DNA of 64,000 bases from Alicyclobacillus acidocaldarius subsp. acidocaldarius Tc-4-1 (GTDB taxonomy: Bacteria; Bacillota; Bacilli; Alicyclobacillales; Alicyclobacillaceae): assembly GCF_000219875.1 (NCBI RefSeq), contig NC_017167.1:2441361-2505360 (forward strand), in the 5' to 3' direction. Positions within the stretch are counted from its first letter, which is position 1; each line of letters starts with the position of its first letter. Positions 33,590 to 41,802 of this stretch are shown here, one piece after another. The notes below the pieces were generated by a model, which saw only the letters and a program-made list of their open reading frames with translations, made no database searches and was not told the origin of the DNA. The translations under genes were made by a program, and so were the position numbers.

Positions 33590-34885
33590 ATGTCGCGAGA
33601 CGATCCAGGCTCGGTCCTGTTGTCGTTCGACGCGAGGGCGGCGCAGGGCAAGCGCGTCGCCTATATGGCGGTCTATGCGCTTGGCGCGTTTGCCATTATC
33701 AACCAAGGGTTGGGCGTTACATTTCTGAACCCCATCGCCAATGTCTGGGGTGTATTTCCGGTCTTCGCGCTCGCTTGGGCAGCGATGGTGCGCCGCGCAC
33801 ACGGCGTGGAGCGTTCACAGCCTGCGTGGGCGAAGTACGCATGGTGGTACGTAGTCTATACGCTGGCCCTCGTGCTGGCGGATCTCAAGCATCCCGTTCT
33901 CGCCCTGAACGCGTGGACGGTGGACGTGGAATACATCTTCGTTGGCCTGCTCGTCCCGCTCGCCCTCGACGCGGAGGACACCCTGAAGCTGTTCTATGGC
34001 GTGATCGCCATGTCTATGCTGATGGGTGTAGACGGTTGGTTTCAATTTCTCATCAAAGTGCCCATCCCGAGCCAGTGGCTCGACGTGGGCGAGCACGTCA
34101 GGACCCGCGTGTTCACGGTGATGAAGTCGCCGGCGGAATTCGGCGCGAATCTGGAGCTCACGTTGCCCCTGATGCTTGGCCTCTTCGCCGTCGATCAGGA
34201 CAAGCGGCGTCGCAGGGTGTATCTGGTGGGCGCCTTCGTCGCGCTGGGCGCGCTTTTCATGACGTATGATCGCGGCTCCTGGCTCGGTCTCTTCGCGGCC
34301 GCCGTCGTGGTTTCCGCGGCGTTCGAACGGCGCCTCCTGCCCGTTTTGGGGGGCATCGCGGCGTTGGGGCTCTGTGTGCCGTCCCTTCGACACCGGGCGC
34401 TCGACCTGTTGAATCCGGTCTACTTCGTGAAGTCGTCCGCAGGTGGGCGCATGGCGCTTTGGCAACAGGCGTTCGACGTGATGTCCCGAAACCCGCTCTT
34501 CGGCTCCGGGCTTGGGTACTACGGCGGCTATGTGGCGACGTCCCATAGTTTTTCCGCGTTCTCCGACAATTACTACGCCAAGGTGCTCGGGGAGACCGGT
34601 ATTCTCGGATTGGTGCTGTTCATGGCCATGCATGTGGCCATCGTGCGCGAGATGATTCGATGCGTACGGAGATCGACGGGCGGCTCCCGCCTGTTGGCGC
34701 TCGGAGGGCTGACCGGGATCACAGCCATTCTGATTCACAGTTTCGTCGAGAATCTGTTTGAATACAATTACACTGCAAGCTTGTACTATCTGCTCGTGGG
34801 GCTCTTGTTCACGTGGGGTCGCAGCTTGCCAGAGGCGGATGAGACGCGCAGCCGCTGGCGGAAAGCGAGGATGTCGGACGAATGA
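33590..34885 (+). CDS. O-antigen ligase/polymerase-like membrane protein (WaaL family)
   Basis: The product has 431 residues; TAGGAGTGC fixes ATG 33590. About eleven membrane helices are visible. The typical large loop contains a conserved Arg and the motif GSGLGYYGGY before SFSAFSDNYYAKVLGETGILGLVLF, as in Wzy/WaaL proteins. It overlaps the next glycosyltransferase gene by ATGA. The pair suggests assembly of a surface polysaccharide or glycosylation of a surface molecule. Confidence 0.8.
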   Translation: MSRDDPGSVLLSFDARAAQGKRVAYMAVYALGAFAIINQGLGVTFLNPIANVWGVFPVFALAWAAMVRRAHGVERSQPAWAKYAWWYVVYTLALVLADLKHPVLALNAWTVDVEYIFVGLLVPLALDAEDTLKLFYGVIAMSMLMGVDGWFQFLIKVPIPSQWLDVGEHVRTRVFTVMKSPAEFGANLELTLPLMLGLFAVDQDKRRRRVYLVGAFVALGALFMTYDRGSWLGLFAAAVVVSAAFERRLLPVLGGIAALGLCVPSLRHRALDLLNPVYFVKSSAGGRMALWQQAFDVMSRNPLFGSGLGYYGGYVATSHSFSAFSDNYYAKVLGETGILGLVLFMAMHVAIVREMIRCVRRSTGGSRLLALGGLTGITAILIHSFVENLFEYNYTASLYYLLVGLLFTWGRSLPEADETRSRWRKARMSDE

Positions 34886-36135
34886 CACTCATGTACTTGC
34901 TCTGGGACACGTTCTATGACGCGCTGAAGCTCGTCACCGGCCTTGTGGCGCTGTACCAGATTGTGCTGTCCGTGTACGGCATCTGGCACCGGAGACGGCC
35001 CATCACGCATGCGCCGCAGAAGCGATTTGCTGTCATCATCCCGGCGCACAATGAGGAGTGCGTGATCGGCCCGCTCCTCGAAAGCCTGAAGCGGCAGACG
35101 TATCCCGCGCACCTGTACGACGTGCACGTCATCGCGGACAACTGCACGGACGGCACAGCGGAGCGCGCGCGGGCGCACGGCGCGATTGTCCACGTGCGCG
35201 AAAACCGCGCGGAACAGGGCAAGGGGTACGCCATCGAGTGGATGCTCTCGCGGTTGAAAGAGATGGGCGCGCGCTACGATGCCATCGTGATGTTCGACGC
35301 GGATAATTTGGTTCATCCGGACTTTCTCTCCATCATGAACGATCACCTGTGCAGTGGCGATCGCGTCATTCAGGGATATCTGGACACCAAGAATCCCTTC
35401 GACTCGTGGATCAGCGTGTCGCTCGCCATCTCCTATTGGTTCGACAACCGGCTGTGGCAGTACGCCCGCGCCCGCCTGCACCTGCCGTGTACGCTCGGCG
35501 GGACCGGCCTTTGCATCGATTATCCGCTGTTGCAGGAGATGGGATGGAAAGCGACGGGCCTCACCGAGGATCTGGAATTCGGGATCCGCTGCGTCCGCAG
35601 GGGAATCATCCCCGTCTGGGCCCACGATGCGCGCGTCTACGATGAGAAGCCGACGAGCTTCGCAGCGTCGTTCCGCCAGCGCCTGCGCTGGCAGCAGGGG
35701 CATTTCCAATGTGCACGTGAACATTTGATCCCGATGTTCCTCGAAGGGCTGCGCGAACGGAACCTGGCCAAAATCGACATGGCCATTTACCTGTTTCAGC
35801 CCATGAGATCCATGCTGTTGTTTGTGGGCGCGATGATTGTGGTCGGCCTTCACTATCTCTCGCCGGATCCAACCGATGCGGCGTCCAACCCGGCCGCGCT
35901 CATGGTCACGAATCTGTGGGTCGCAGTAAACGTCATCCTATTCCTAGAGGTTCCCCTCGCGCTGCTGCTCGAACGGGTGAACTGGCGGGCGTATTTTGCC
36001 CTGCCCCTCCTTCCGTTCTTTCTCTGGACCTGGGGCCCCGTGACGCTGCAGGCCTACTTCACGCGCAGCAACCGAACGTGGTACCACACGGTGCACAAGC
36101 GCGCCATTCGCCTGGATGAGCTGCGCGAGCGATGA
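34882..36135 (+). CDS. Membrane family 2 glycosyltransferase
   Basis: The product has 417 residues. One N-terminal helix comes first, then a GT2 domain: FAVIIPAHNEECVIGPLLESL, AIVMFDADNLVHPDF (DxD-type), TGLTEDLEFGIRC (catalytic Asp) and QRLRWQQGH (Q-x-x-R-W). Three more C-terminal membrane helices follow. This layout is that of processive synthases for beta-linked glycans such as cellulose or poly-N-acetylglucosamine. The product polymer is unknown. It is co-translated with the O-antigen-ligase-like gene. Confidence 0.85.
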   Translation: MTLMYLLWDTFYDALKLVTGLVALYQIVLSVYGIWHRRRPITHAPQKRFAVIIPAHNEECVIGPLLESLKRQTYPAHLYDVHVIADNCTDGTAERARAHGAIVHVRENRAEQGKGYAIEWMLSRLKEMGARYDAIVMFDADNLVHPDFLSIMNDHLCSGDRVIQGYLDTKNPFDSWISVSLAISYWFDNRLWQYARARLHLPCTLGGTGLCIDYPLLQEMGWKATGLTEDLEFGIRCVRRGIIPVWAHDARVYDEKPTSFAASFRQRLRWQQGHFQCAREHLIPMFLEGLRERNLAKIDMAIYLFQPMRSMLLFVGAMIVVGLHYLSPDPTDAASNPAALMVTNLWVAVNVILFLEVPLALLLERVNWRAYFALPLLPFFLWTWGPVTLQAYFTRSNRTWYHTVHKRAIRLDELRER

Positions 36136-36147
36136 GGAGGCGGAACA

Positions 36148-36872
36148 GTGAACCGAGACCCCCGCGGTTCCCATGACGATTCGCGCAACCACGCGCAGCA
36201 CAGGTCTCTCGAGTCGCGTATCGAGGCGGAAATCGACGAGCTCGCCCACTATGCGCGGCGCGTGGCCCGTGCGCTTTTTTTTTCGGAGCGCTGGTGCTTA
36301 TTGGCATTCTGCTCACCATCGCGTCCATGGTGATGCACATTGCGCCGTGGTGGATGAGCGCGGGATTGTTTGCAGTGCTCGTGGCGCTTCTCGCCGCGGC
36401 CATTTGGCAGGAGCACGACGTGTGGGCGCGCCGACTCGCCCTCACCACCATCTCGGTCCTCACGCTGTTCCTCGTCGCGAGCATCACCTACTTAGTGCAC
36501 GCGCTATTCCACGAAAACATCTCGGCCGTTGCGCTGTTTCGGGACGCATTGTTGCTCTGGGTGACCAACATCTTCGTCTTTGCCGTGTGGTATTGGGAGA
36601 CCGACCGCGGGGGACCCATTCGGCGCCACCGAGGAAACCCCGATCCGCCGGACCTCCTTTTTCCGCAGATGATGGCCGACGTTCCCGGGTGGAACGGCTG
36701 GCAGCCGACGTTCATCGATTATCTGTACCTCGCGTTCAACACGAATACGGCCTTCAGCCCGACCGACACCGCAGTGCTGTCCCGCCGCATGAAACTGCTC
36801 ATGATGACGCAATCCGTGCTCGCTCTCGTCGTGGTCGCCGGGGTCGCAGGGCGCGCCATCAATATTGGATGA
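36148..36872 (+). pseudogene. DUF1345-like membrane protein, frame broken in a T9 tract
   Basis: The GTG at 36148 follows GAGGAGGCGG. The frame opens with a ~45-residue charged region (LESRIEAEIDELAHYARRVARALFF) and reaches T9 (36275-36283). As read it ends at 36333. In the -1 frame the protein goes on as GALVLIGILLTIASMV and four more helices to 36872. The end, FIDYLYLAFNTNTAFSPTDTAV with SRRMKLLMMTQS, resembles DUF1345. Ten T would restore one ~241-residue protein. Translation from the GTG at 36294 would still yield the membrane part. Function unknown; downstream of the glycosyltransferase. Confidence 0.7.
36275..36283. repeat. T9 homopolymer at a frame break
   Basis: Nine T lie at the cytoplasmic/membrane junction of the DUF1345-like gene. 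One more T would fuse the two frames. Confidence 0.9.
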
Positions 36873-37285
36873 TTGCGATTGGATGGTTGGGTTGCCAATT
36901 TGTGAATAAGAAAGTGATCGTCATCAAAGTGTTGAAGAAGTTCAACAACTGGCTTGGCGCCCACCTGGCTTATGGCCTTTCCACCATGGCCTGCTTTTAC
37001 ATCGTCTTCGCCATCTGCGTACTGCCGCTTCTGATCGAGAGGCCCCAGACGCTGATCGGATGGGTGCAATCTATCATTCAAAGCATCTTTCAAGGAGCAT
37101 CGTTGCCCGTCTTGGGCTATGTGGCTCGAAGCGTGGGAGACAAGCAGGAACGCGTCATTCACCAGCGACACGACATGCTCATCGAGGAGCTCAACAAGCT
37201 GCGGGACGATCTCGACGCAGCTCGCGAAGAGAACCGGCAACTGCACGGCTTGCTCAAGGAAATCCACCAGTCCATCAAACCTTGA
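36869..37285 (+). CDS. Small membrane protein with C-terminal coiled coil, unknown
   Basis: The ATG at 36869 overlaps the preceding stop (ATGA), giving 138 residues; a GTG at 36902 is an alternative start. A basic segment (NKKVIVIKVLKKFNNWLG) is followed by one clear hydrophobic helix (YGLSTMACFYIVFAICVLPLL). An amphipathic segment comes next. A coiled coil ends the protein (HDMLIEELNKLRDDLDAAREE). The layout resembles DUF1003 or low-affinity iron permease-like small proteins, but I cannot assign it. It is probably co-transcribed with the DUF1345-like gene. Confidence 0.5.
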   Translation: MIAIGWLGCQFVNKKVIVIKVLKKFNNWLGAHLAYGLSTMACFYIVFAICVLPLLIERPQTLIGWVQSIIQSIFQGASLPVLGYVARSVGDKQERVIHQRHDMLIEELNKLRDDLDAAREENRQLHGLLKEIHQSIKP

Positions 37286-37386
37286 GGCCTTCCACGGTAA
37301 GGAGGTTTGAGCCTATTTTAAGAACTTTCCCCTATATTGCTGGTAGGCCAACCTGGCCAAACTTAGCCATTGAGGTGGGGGTTACC

Positions 37387-37653
37387 ATGAAAAAGTCGAT
37401 TCTGGCAAGCGTGGCTGCGCTGACGCTGTTTGCAGCGCCGAGCGTTGCGTTTGCGGGAACGGAAAAGGCTGCGCATCCTGCTCATGCGGTTGTGCACGTG
37501 CACAAGGCCAAGACGAGTGCGGCGCACAAGGCGGTGGCGAAGAAGTCCACTAAGACCGCTCCGAAGAAGACCGTCGCCAAGAAGACCGTCGCCAAGAAGC
37601 CGGCGAGCCACAAAACTTCGAACAAGAGCACATCGAAGTCGAAAAAGAAGTGA
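37387..37653 (+). CDS. Secreted Lys/Ala-rich low-complexity protein
   Basis: The product has 88 residues with GAGGTGGGGG before ATG 37387. A signal peptide (KKSILASVAALTLFAAPSVAFA) is cleaved near residue 23. The mature part is built almost wholly of Lys, Ala, Thr, Ser and His, with repeats of the KKTVAKK type, like histone H1 tails. The net charge is strongly positive. It may bind the anionic cell wall, polyphosphate or spore surface; this is inference. The 101-base gap before it shows a TATATT hexamer but no clear promoter. Confidence 0.6.
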   Translation: MKKSILASVAALTLFAAPSVAFAGTEKAAHPAHAVVHVHKAKTSAAHKAVAKKSTKTAPKKTVAKKTVAKKPASHKTSNKSTSKSKKK

Positions 37654-37817
37654 GCTGAAGCGCGGCGATGGGCTCGCCGCGCTTCTCACTTCTGACATGT
37701 TTGCCGAGGGCGAGACCGCCACGAAAAGTTGACGAAACGCCGAACACCGCCCTTCCCACGGCCCGCGCCTTTGGAGCACGCGTCGAGCTTGGCTAGAATG
37801 GGTGGGGGACGGTGAAG

Positions 37818-38936
37818 ATGCGGATGAACCCACTTTGGGACGAAGCGCGCGCCTTTCTCGAGGTGTGCTATCGAGAGCTCGGCAAAAGCGAAGCCGATAT
37901 CGAGCGTCGGCTCGACGAGGTGCGGCGCCAGATCGACCGCGACGGCACCTATGAGCACACATTTGAGGAGCTCGAGCACGGCGCGCGCATGGCGTGGCGG
38001 AACAGCAACCGCTGCATCGGCAGACTGTTCTGGCAGACGCTCCACGTGTTCGACCGACGCCACCTGAAAGGGCCACGCTCCATCTTCGAGGCCGTCTGCG
38101 AGCACCTCGATTTCGCGCAAAACGGCGGCAAAATTCGCCCCACCATCACCGTGTTCGCCCCGGCCTCGCGAGAGCGCGAAGTGCGCATCTGGAATCACCA
38201 GATTGTGCGCTATGCGGGTTACGAAACCCCGCGAGGCATGGTGGGCGATCCGGCCTCCGCAGCCTTCACCCGCGTCTGCCAAGGGCTAGGGTGGCGTGGA
38301 GCAGGCACGCCGTGGGACGTGCTCCCCGTGGTCATTGCGGACGGCGAGGCGTTAGCCTGGTTCGATCTGCCGCGCCATCTCGTCGTCGAAGTGCCCATCG
38401 AGCACCCCGAGCACCCGAGCATCGCCGAACTCGGCCTGCGCTGGTACGCCGTGCCCGTCCTGTCCGACATGGCGCTCATCATCGGCGGCATCCGCTACAC
38501 CGCCGCCCCGTTCAACGGCTGGTACATGGTCACCGAGATTGGCGCGCGCAATCTCGCCGATCCATTTCGCTACAACATGCTTCCCGCCGTCGCCGACGCG
38601 CTCGGCCTCGACCGATCGAGCGACGCGACCTTGTGGCGGGATCGCGCGCTGGTGGAACTGAACGCCGCCGTGCTCCACTCGTATCGCAAGCGAAACGTCA
38701 CCATCGTCGACCATCACACGGCCGCGCGCCAATTTGCCTACTTCGAACAGCTCGAGCGAGACGCGAACCGCCGCGTCACGGGCGACTGGACCTGGCTCAT
38801 TCCGCCCCTGTCGCCGGCCGCGACGCACATCTTTCACAGCGGGTACGACAACGATTTCGTGCTGCCGAACTTCGTGCGCCAGCCGCGCCCCTACCCAGCA
38901 CCGCACTTCCGCGCCGATCCGTCGATGTTCCGTTAA
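37818..38936 (+). CDS. nos: Bacterial nitric oxide synthase, oxygenase domain only
   Basis: I start at ATG 37818, 8 bases after GGGGGA, giving 372 residues; a GTG two codons earlier is possible. The haem-thiolate motif is MAWRNSNRCIGRLFW with Cys near residue 66. Other NOS landmarks are HLKGPRSIFEAVCEHL, RIWNHQIVRYAGYETP, FNGWYMVTEIGARNL and the C-terminal FHSGYDNDFVLPNF. It oxidises arginine to nitric oxide and citrulline with haem and a pterin, using reductases encoded elsewhere. No reductase domain is fused. The last 4 bases overlap the convergent slipin gene. Confidence 0.93.
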   Translation: MRMNPLWDEARAFLEVCYRELGKSEADIERRLDEVRRQIDRDGTYEHTFEELEHGARMAWRNSNRCIGRLFWQTLHVFDRRHLKGPRSIFEAVCEHLDFAQNGGKIRPTITVFAPASREREVRIWNHQIVRYAGYETPRGMVGDPASAAFTRVCQGLGWRGAGTPWDVLPVVIADGEALAWFDLPRHLVVEVPIEHPEHPSIAELGLRWYAVPVLSDMALIIGGIRYTAAPFNGWYMVTEIGARNLADPFRYNMLPAVADALGLDRSSDATLWRDRALVELNAAVLHSYRKRNVTIVDHHTAARQFAYFEQLERDANRRVTGDWTWLIPPLSPAATHIFHSGYDNDFVLPNFVRQPRPYPAPHFRADPSMFR

Positions 38937-39829
38937 CCGCGGTCCCCACCGCGACGCAGCTCCTCCATGCGCTCGGCGTTCGCGACGCCAAGCCACGTGC
39001 CGAGGTTCATCGCGTCCGAGAGCGCGCTCGGCACGACAATCATGGACGCCTTCTCCTTCAATCCCTCGTACAAGATGTTCATGGCGCGCAGTTGAAGCGC
39101 GACGGGATCGCTGTGATACAACCTCGCCGCCTCGAGAAACGACTCGGCCACCTGAACCTCGGCCTGGCCCAGGATGACCCGGGCGTTTCGCTCGCGTTCC
39201 GCCTGCGCCGCTCGGGACATGGCGTCTTGGAGGTTGCCCGGAATCTTGATGTCGCGGATCTGGACGCTCTGAATTGAGATCCCCCAAGGCCCCGTGCGCT
39301 CGTCCAGAAGGCGCTTCAGTTCGGCATCCATGGCCTCGCGGCTCGACAGCATATCTTCCAGCATCATCCGTCCAATCAAATCCCGCAGAGCCGTCTGCGC
39401 AGCCCAAGAGAGCGAATATTCGTAATCTGCCACCTGCAGCGCGGCTTTCTCCGCGTCCACCACGACCCAAAACAGCACCGCGTCGATGTTAACCGGGACC
39501 GTGTCCTTGGTCAGGGTTTGCTCCGCGGTGAACGTCGTCGATCGCACGCGCAGATCAATCCAATCCGCCACCGTATCCACGATGGGCAACAGAAAAAAGG
39601 TTCCAGGTCCCGCGAGTTGGCGAAACTTGCCGAGGCGGAGCACGACCGCCTTTTCCCATTGGTTGGCGACATGGATCGACGCCGAGATGGCCCAGCCCAC
39701 CAACAGAATCACCAGGCCGAGCGCGATGCCCATCACGCGATGCGTCCGCCCAAGGCCCGCCGCTGTGGCGATGGCGCCAAGCACGAACACCACGAAAATC
39801 AATCGTTGCACACCGGCCACGCGCCGCAT
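38933..39829 (-). CDS. Slipin/stomatin-like SPFH membrane protein
   Basis: The product has 298 residues; AAGGAGGAG places the start at ATG 39829. Two N-terminal hydrophobic segments lead to the band-7 domain: NQWEKAVVLRLGKFRQLAGPG, DLRVRSTTFTAEQTLTKDTVPVNIDAVLFW, and SIQSVQIRDIKIPGNLQDAMSRAAQAERER. These match slipins. Slipins form membrane scaffolds, often beside an NfeD protease partner. No nfeD is adjacent here. Confidence 0.88.
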   Translation of the reverse strand: MRRVAGVQRLIFVVFVLGAIATAAGLGRTHRVMGIALGLVILLVGWAISASIHVANQWEKAVVLRLGKFRQLAGPGTFFLLPIVDTVADWIDLRVRSTTFTAEQTLTKDTVPVNIDAVLFWVVVDAEKAALQVADYEYSLSWAAQTALRDLIGRMMLEDMLSSREAMDAELKRLLDERTGPWGISIQSVQIRDIKIPGNLQDAMSRAAQAERERNARVILGQAEVQVAESFLEAARLYHSDPVALQLRAMNILYEGLKEKASMIVVPSALSDAMNLGTWLGVANAERMEELRRGGDRG

Positions 39830-39893
39830 GCGCATCTCCTCCTTCTCCGGCAGAAGCCGGACGGCGTTCACGCCGCCGTGCTCTCTCACGAGG

Positions 39894-40775
39894 TCAGGAT
39901 GGCACGGCTTCGACAAACTGCACGATGCCTCGCGCCGCATGCGTTTGCCACGGCAGGAAGGATCGCTCGATCACGACAGGCGGCATCACCTCGAATCCCT
40001 GTGCCCGTCCGGAGGCGAGCACGAGCGCGGGTTGAAACACCAGTCCTTGCTGGACCGTTCCCGGATGCGGTTGAAGGAGATACTCGAGCACGGCCGTCTG
40101 CCCGGGCTTCAACGTGAAGGGCAACCTCATGCGGTGGGCTGCACTTGGCGTCTCAGACACAACCACCCTCACGCCTGAAATGCCGTCGTCTCCGGCCTGC
40201 CAGAGCCCCAGGATGCGCACAGGCGCCTTCGTTTCGTTGCGAAGCTGCAGCGTGACAGGATTCTCCCGCATCACGAGTGGCTCCTGAATTTCTCCGGAGG
40301 CAAACGAGACGTTGAGCCAATCGACCGAGCCGCGGATGATGCGGCAAGTCACCCTTCCATACGGAAGTATGCGCTTCCACGGTCCGGCATTCACCAGAAA
40401 GCCCATTCGCTGATCCCGATAGCTCCTCGGAAACCGCACCGACAGGGCGAGCCGGCACAACTGATACGAGACCCCGTTCTCGACATCGACTTCGTGCGTG
40501 AGCGTCGACTGGACCACTTCAAAGTCGCCCGCCGGGATCGGCTCTAGGTCCAGCGCGTCCGGCGCAGTGGTCGCGGCCGTCCACAGGTTGTACGTGAGCA
40601 CCAGGGGCTTCCCCGAATCCACGACGGCGTTGACGCGCCATCCCGCTTGCGCCCACCACTCGGCCTCGCGGGCCCTTGGCTCGGCCCGCCGAGCCCAAAG
40701 CCACGAACCGAAGGCGAGAGCCAACAGCACCGCTATCACGGCCGCAGCGAGCGCCCCCTCGCGACGCTCCCTCAT
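39894..40775 (-). CDS. Membrane-anchored extracytoplasmic protein, unknown
   Basis: The product has 293 residues; AGGAGCG fixes ATG 40775. One N-terminal helix (LAAAVIAVLLALAFGSWLWA) anchors a strand-rich body outside the membrane. Near residues 185-260, NPVTLQLRNETKAPVRILGLW and LKPGQTAVLEYLLQPHPG suggest an immunoglobulin-like fold. I recognise no family. It lies 64 bases upstream of the slipin gene on the same strand and may share its transcript. No other gene is seen between 40776 and the tRNA promoter. Confidence 0.55.
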   Translation of the reverse strand: MRERREGALAAAVIAVLLALAFGSWLWARRAEPRAREAEWWAQAGWRVNAVVDSGKPLVLTYNLWTAATTAPDALDLEPIPAGDFEVVQSTLTHEVDVENGVSYQLCRLALSVRFPRSYRDQRMGFLVNAGPWKRILPYGRVTCRIIRGSVDWLNVSFASGEIQEPLVMRENPVTLQLRNETKAPVRILGLWQAGDDGISGVRVVVSETPSAAHRMRLPFTLKPGQTAVLEYLLQPHPGTVQQGLVFQPALVLASGRAQGFEVMPPVVIERSFLPWQTHAARGIVQFVEAVPS

Positions 40776-41014
40776 GCCACACGCTCCTCGCTGAGAAGAT
40801 CCATGGATCGCTGTGTACAAGCATGTCGCTGGTTGTAGATCATCGTAACGTTCCCTCCGCGCGGTGTCCAGATCCGTCCTCAAAAGCCCCGTCGACACGG
40901 ACAGGCATCGACCGGGATGGGTTCTCAGGCCGCAGCCCATGTACGCCGAGGGCCCGCACACATGGCTTTGTCGTCGCAAGGTGATTTTCCTGAAACCGAT
41001 GCGCTTCAGATGGC

Positions 41015-41043
41015 TTGACACGTCCGTCCGAGGCGACTATAAT
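41015..41043 (+). promoter_or_regulatory. Consensus promoter of tRNA-Leu
   Basis: Perfect TTGACA (41015-41020), 17-base spacer and perfect TATAAT (41038-41043), 28 bases before the tRNA. Confidence 0.92.
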
Positions 41044-41071
41044 CATCATCGTGACTCGCTTTTGAAGCCAT

Positions 41072-41156
41072 GTCGAGATGGCGGAATTGGCAGACGCGCA
41101 CGTTTGAGGGGCGTGTGGGGTAACCCGTGCGGGTTCAAGTCCCGCTCTCGACACCA
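41072..41156 (+). tRNA. tRNA-Leu (anticodon GAG)
   Basis: An 85-base cloverleaf with encoded CCA. The acceptor arms GTCGAGA and TCTCGAC pair. The anticodon arm CACGT/GCGTG encloses TTGAGGG with anticodon GAG. A variable arm follows, as in leucine tRNAs, with GGGTAACCC at its core. The T arm has GGTTCAAGT. It is read by its own consensus promoter and followed by a terminator. Confidence 0.95.
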
Positions 41157-41172
41157 GAAGAGCACAAGGCGG

Positions 41173-41206
41173 AAGGGTTCGGAGACATTCCGAACCCTTT
41201 CTTCTT
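41173..41206 (+). terminator. Terminator after tRNA-Leu
   Basis: AAGGGTTCGGA and TCCGAACCCTT form an 11-bp stem with loop GACAT, followed by TCTTCTT. Confidence 0.88.
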
Positions 41207-41258
41207 ATTGGGAACCGATGTCATCGGACGCCACGATTCGCAAGAAAGGAGTTCAACC

Positions 41259-41792
41259 ATGCCGACGGAGCGACAGTTGCGCCTGCTGAACATGCTTCAG
41301 CGCGCCGAAGTCCCCATACCCGGGCAAGCTCTCGCGGAGGCGCTTGGCGTCACGCGACAGGTGGTCGTACACGAGATTGCCCTCCTGCGCGCGGCTGGCG
41401 AACCCATCTACGCCACGCCCAAGGGCTACTGGCTCAACCGCGCATCCTCCGGTCGAGAAACGGTGCTCGCCGTCTCGCACACGCCGGAGCAGACCCAAGA
41501 CGAGCTGTACGCACTTGTCGATCACGGCGTGCGCGTGCTCGATGTCCGGGTGGAACACGCCATTTACGGTGAAATTGTGGGCCAACTGCTCATCACGTCG
41601 AGGCGCGACGTGGACGTGTTTCTCGAGAAAGTGCGCGCAGAAAAGGCGGCGCTTCTCTCGAGCCTCACCGGGGGCTTCCATTATCACCGCGTGCAGTTTG
41701 ACCGAGAAGATCAGCTCGCCGAAGCCTGCGAGGCGCTGCGCAGGGCTGGGATCCGGGTCATGACAGATCATCCATCCAATCAAACCCTCTGA
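41259..41792 (+). CDS. niaR: NiaR/YrxA-type transcriptional repressor (HTH plus 3H domain)
   Basis: The product has 177 residues from ATG 41259 behind AAAGGAG. The winged helix lies at residues 1-60 (LRLLNMLQRAEVPIPGQALAEALG, then TRQVVVHEIALLRAAG). It is followed by the 3H ligand domain with its conserved histidines (VSHTPEQTQDELYALVDHG, RVEHAIYGEIVG, GGFHYHRVQ). In Firmicutes NiaR senses nicotinate and represses NAD synthesis or niacin uptake genes. No nad gene adjoins; the convergent MFS gene is not an evident niacin transporter. Confidence 0.85.
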   Translation: MPTERQLRLLNMLQRAEVPIPGQALAEALGVTRQVVVHEIALLRAAGEPIYATPKGYWLNRASSGRETVLAVSHTPEQTQDELYALVDHGVRVLDVRVEHAIYGEIVGQLLITSRRDVDVFLEKVRAEKAALLSSLTGGFHYHRVQFDREDQLAEACEALRRAGIRVMTDHPSNQTL

Positions 41793-41802
41793 CCTTCGGT
41801 CT

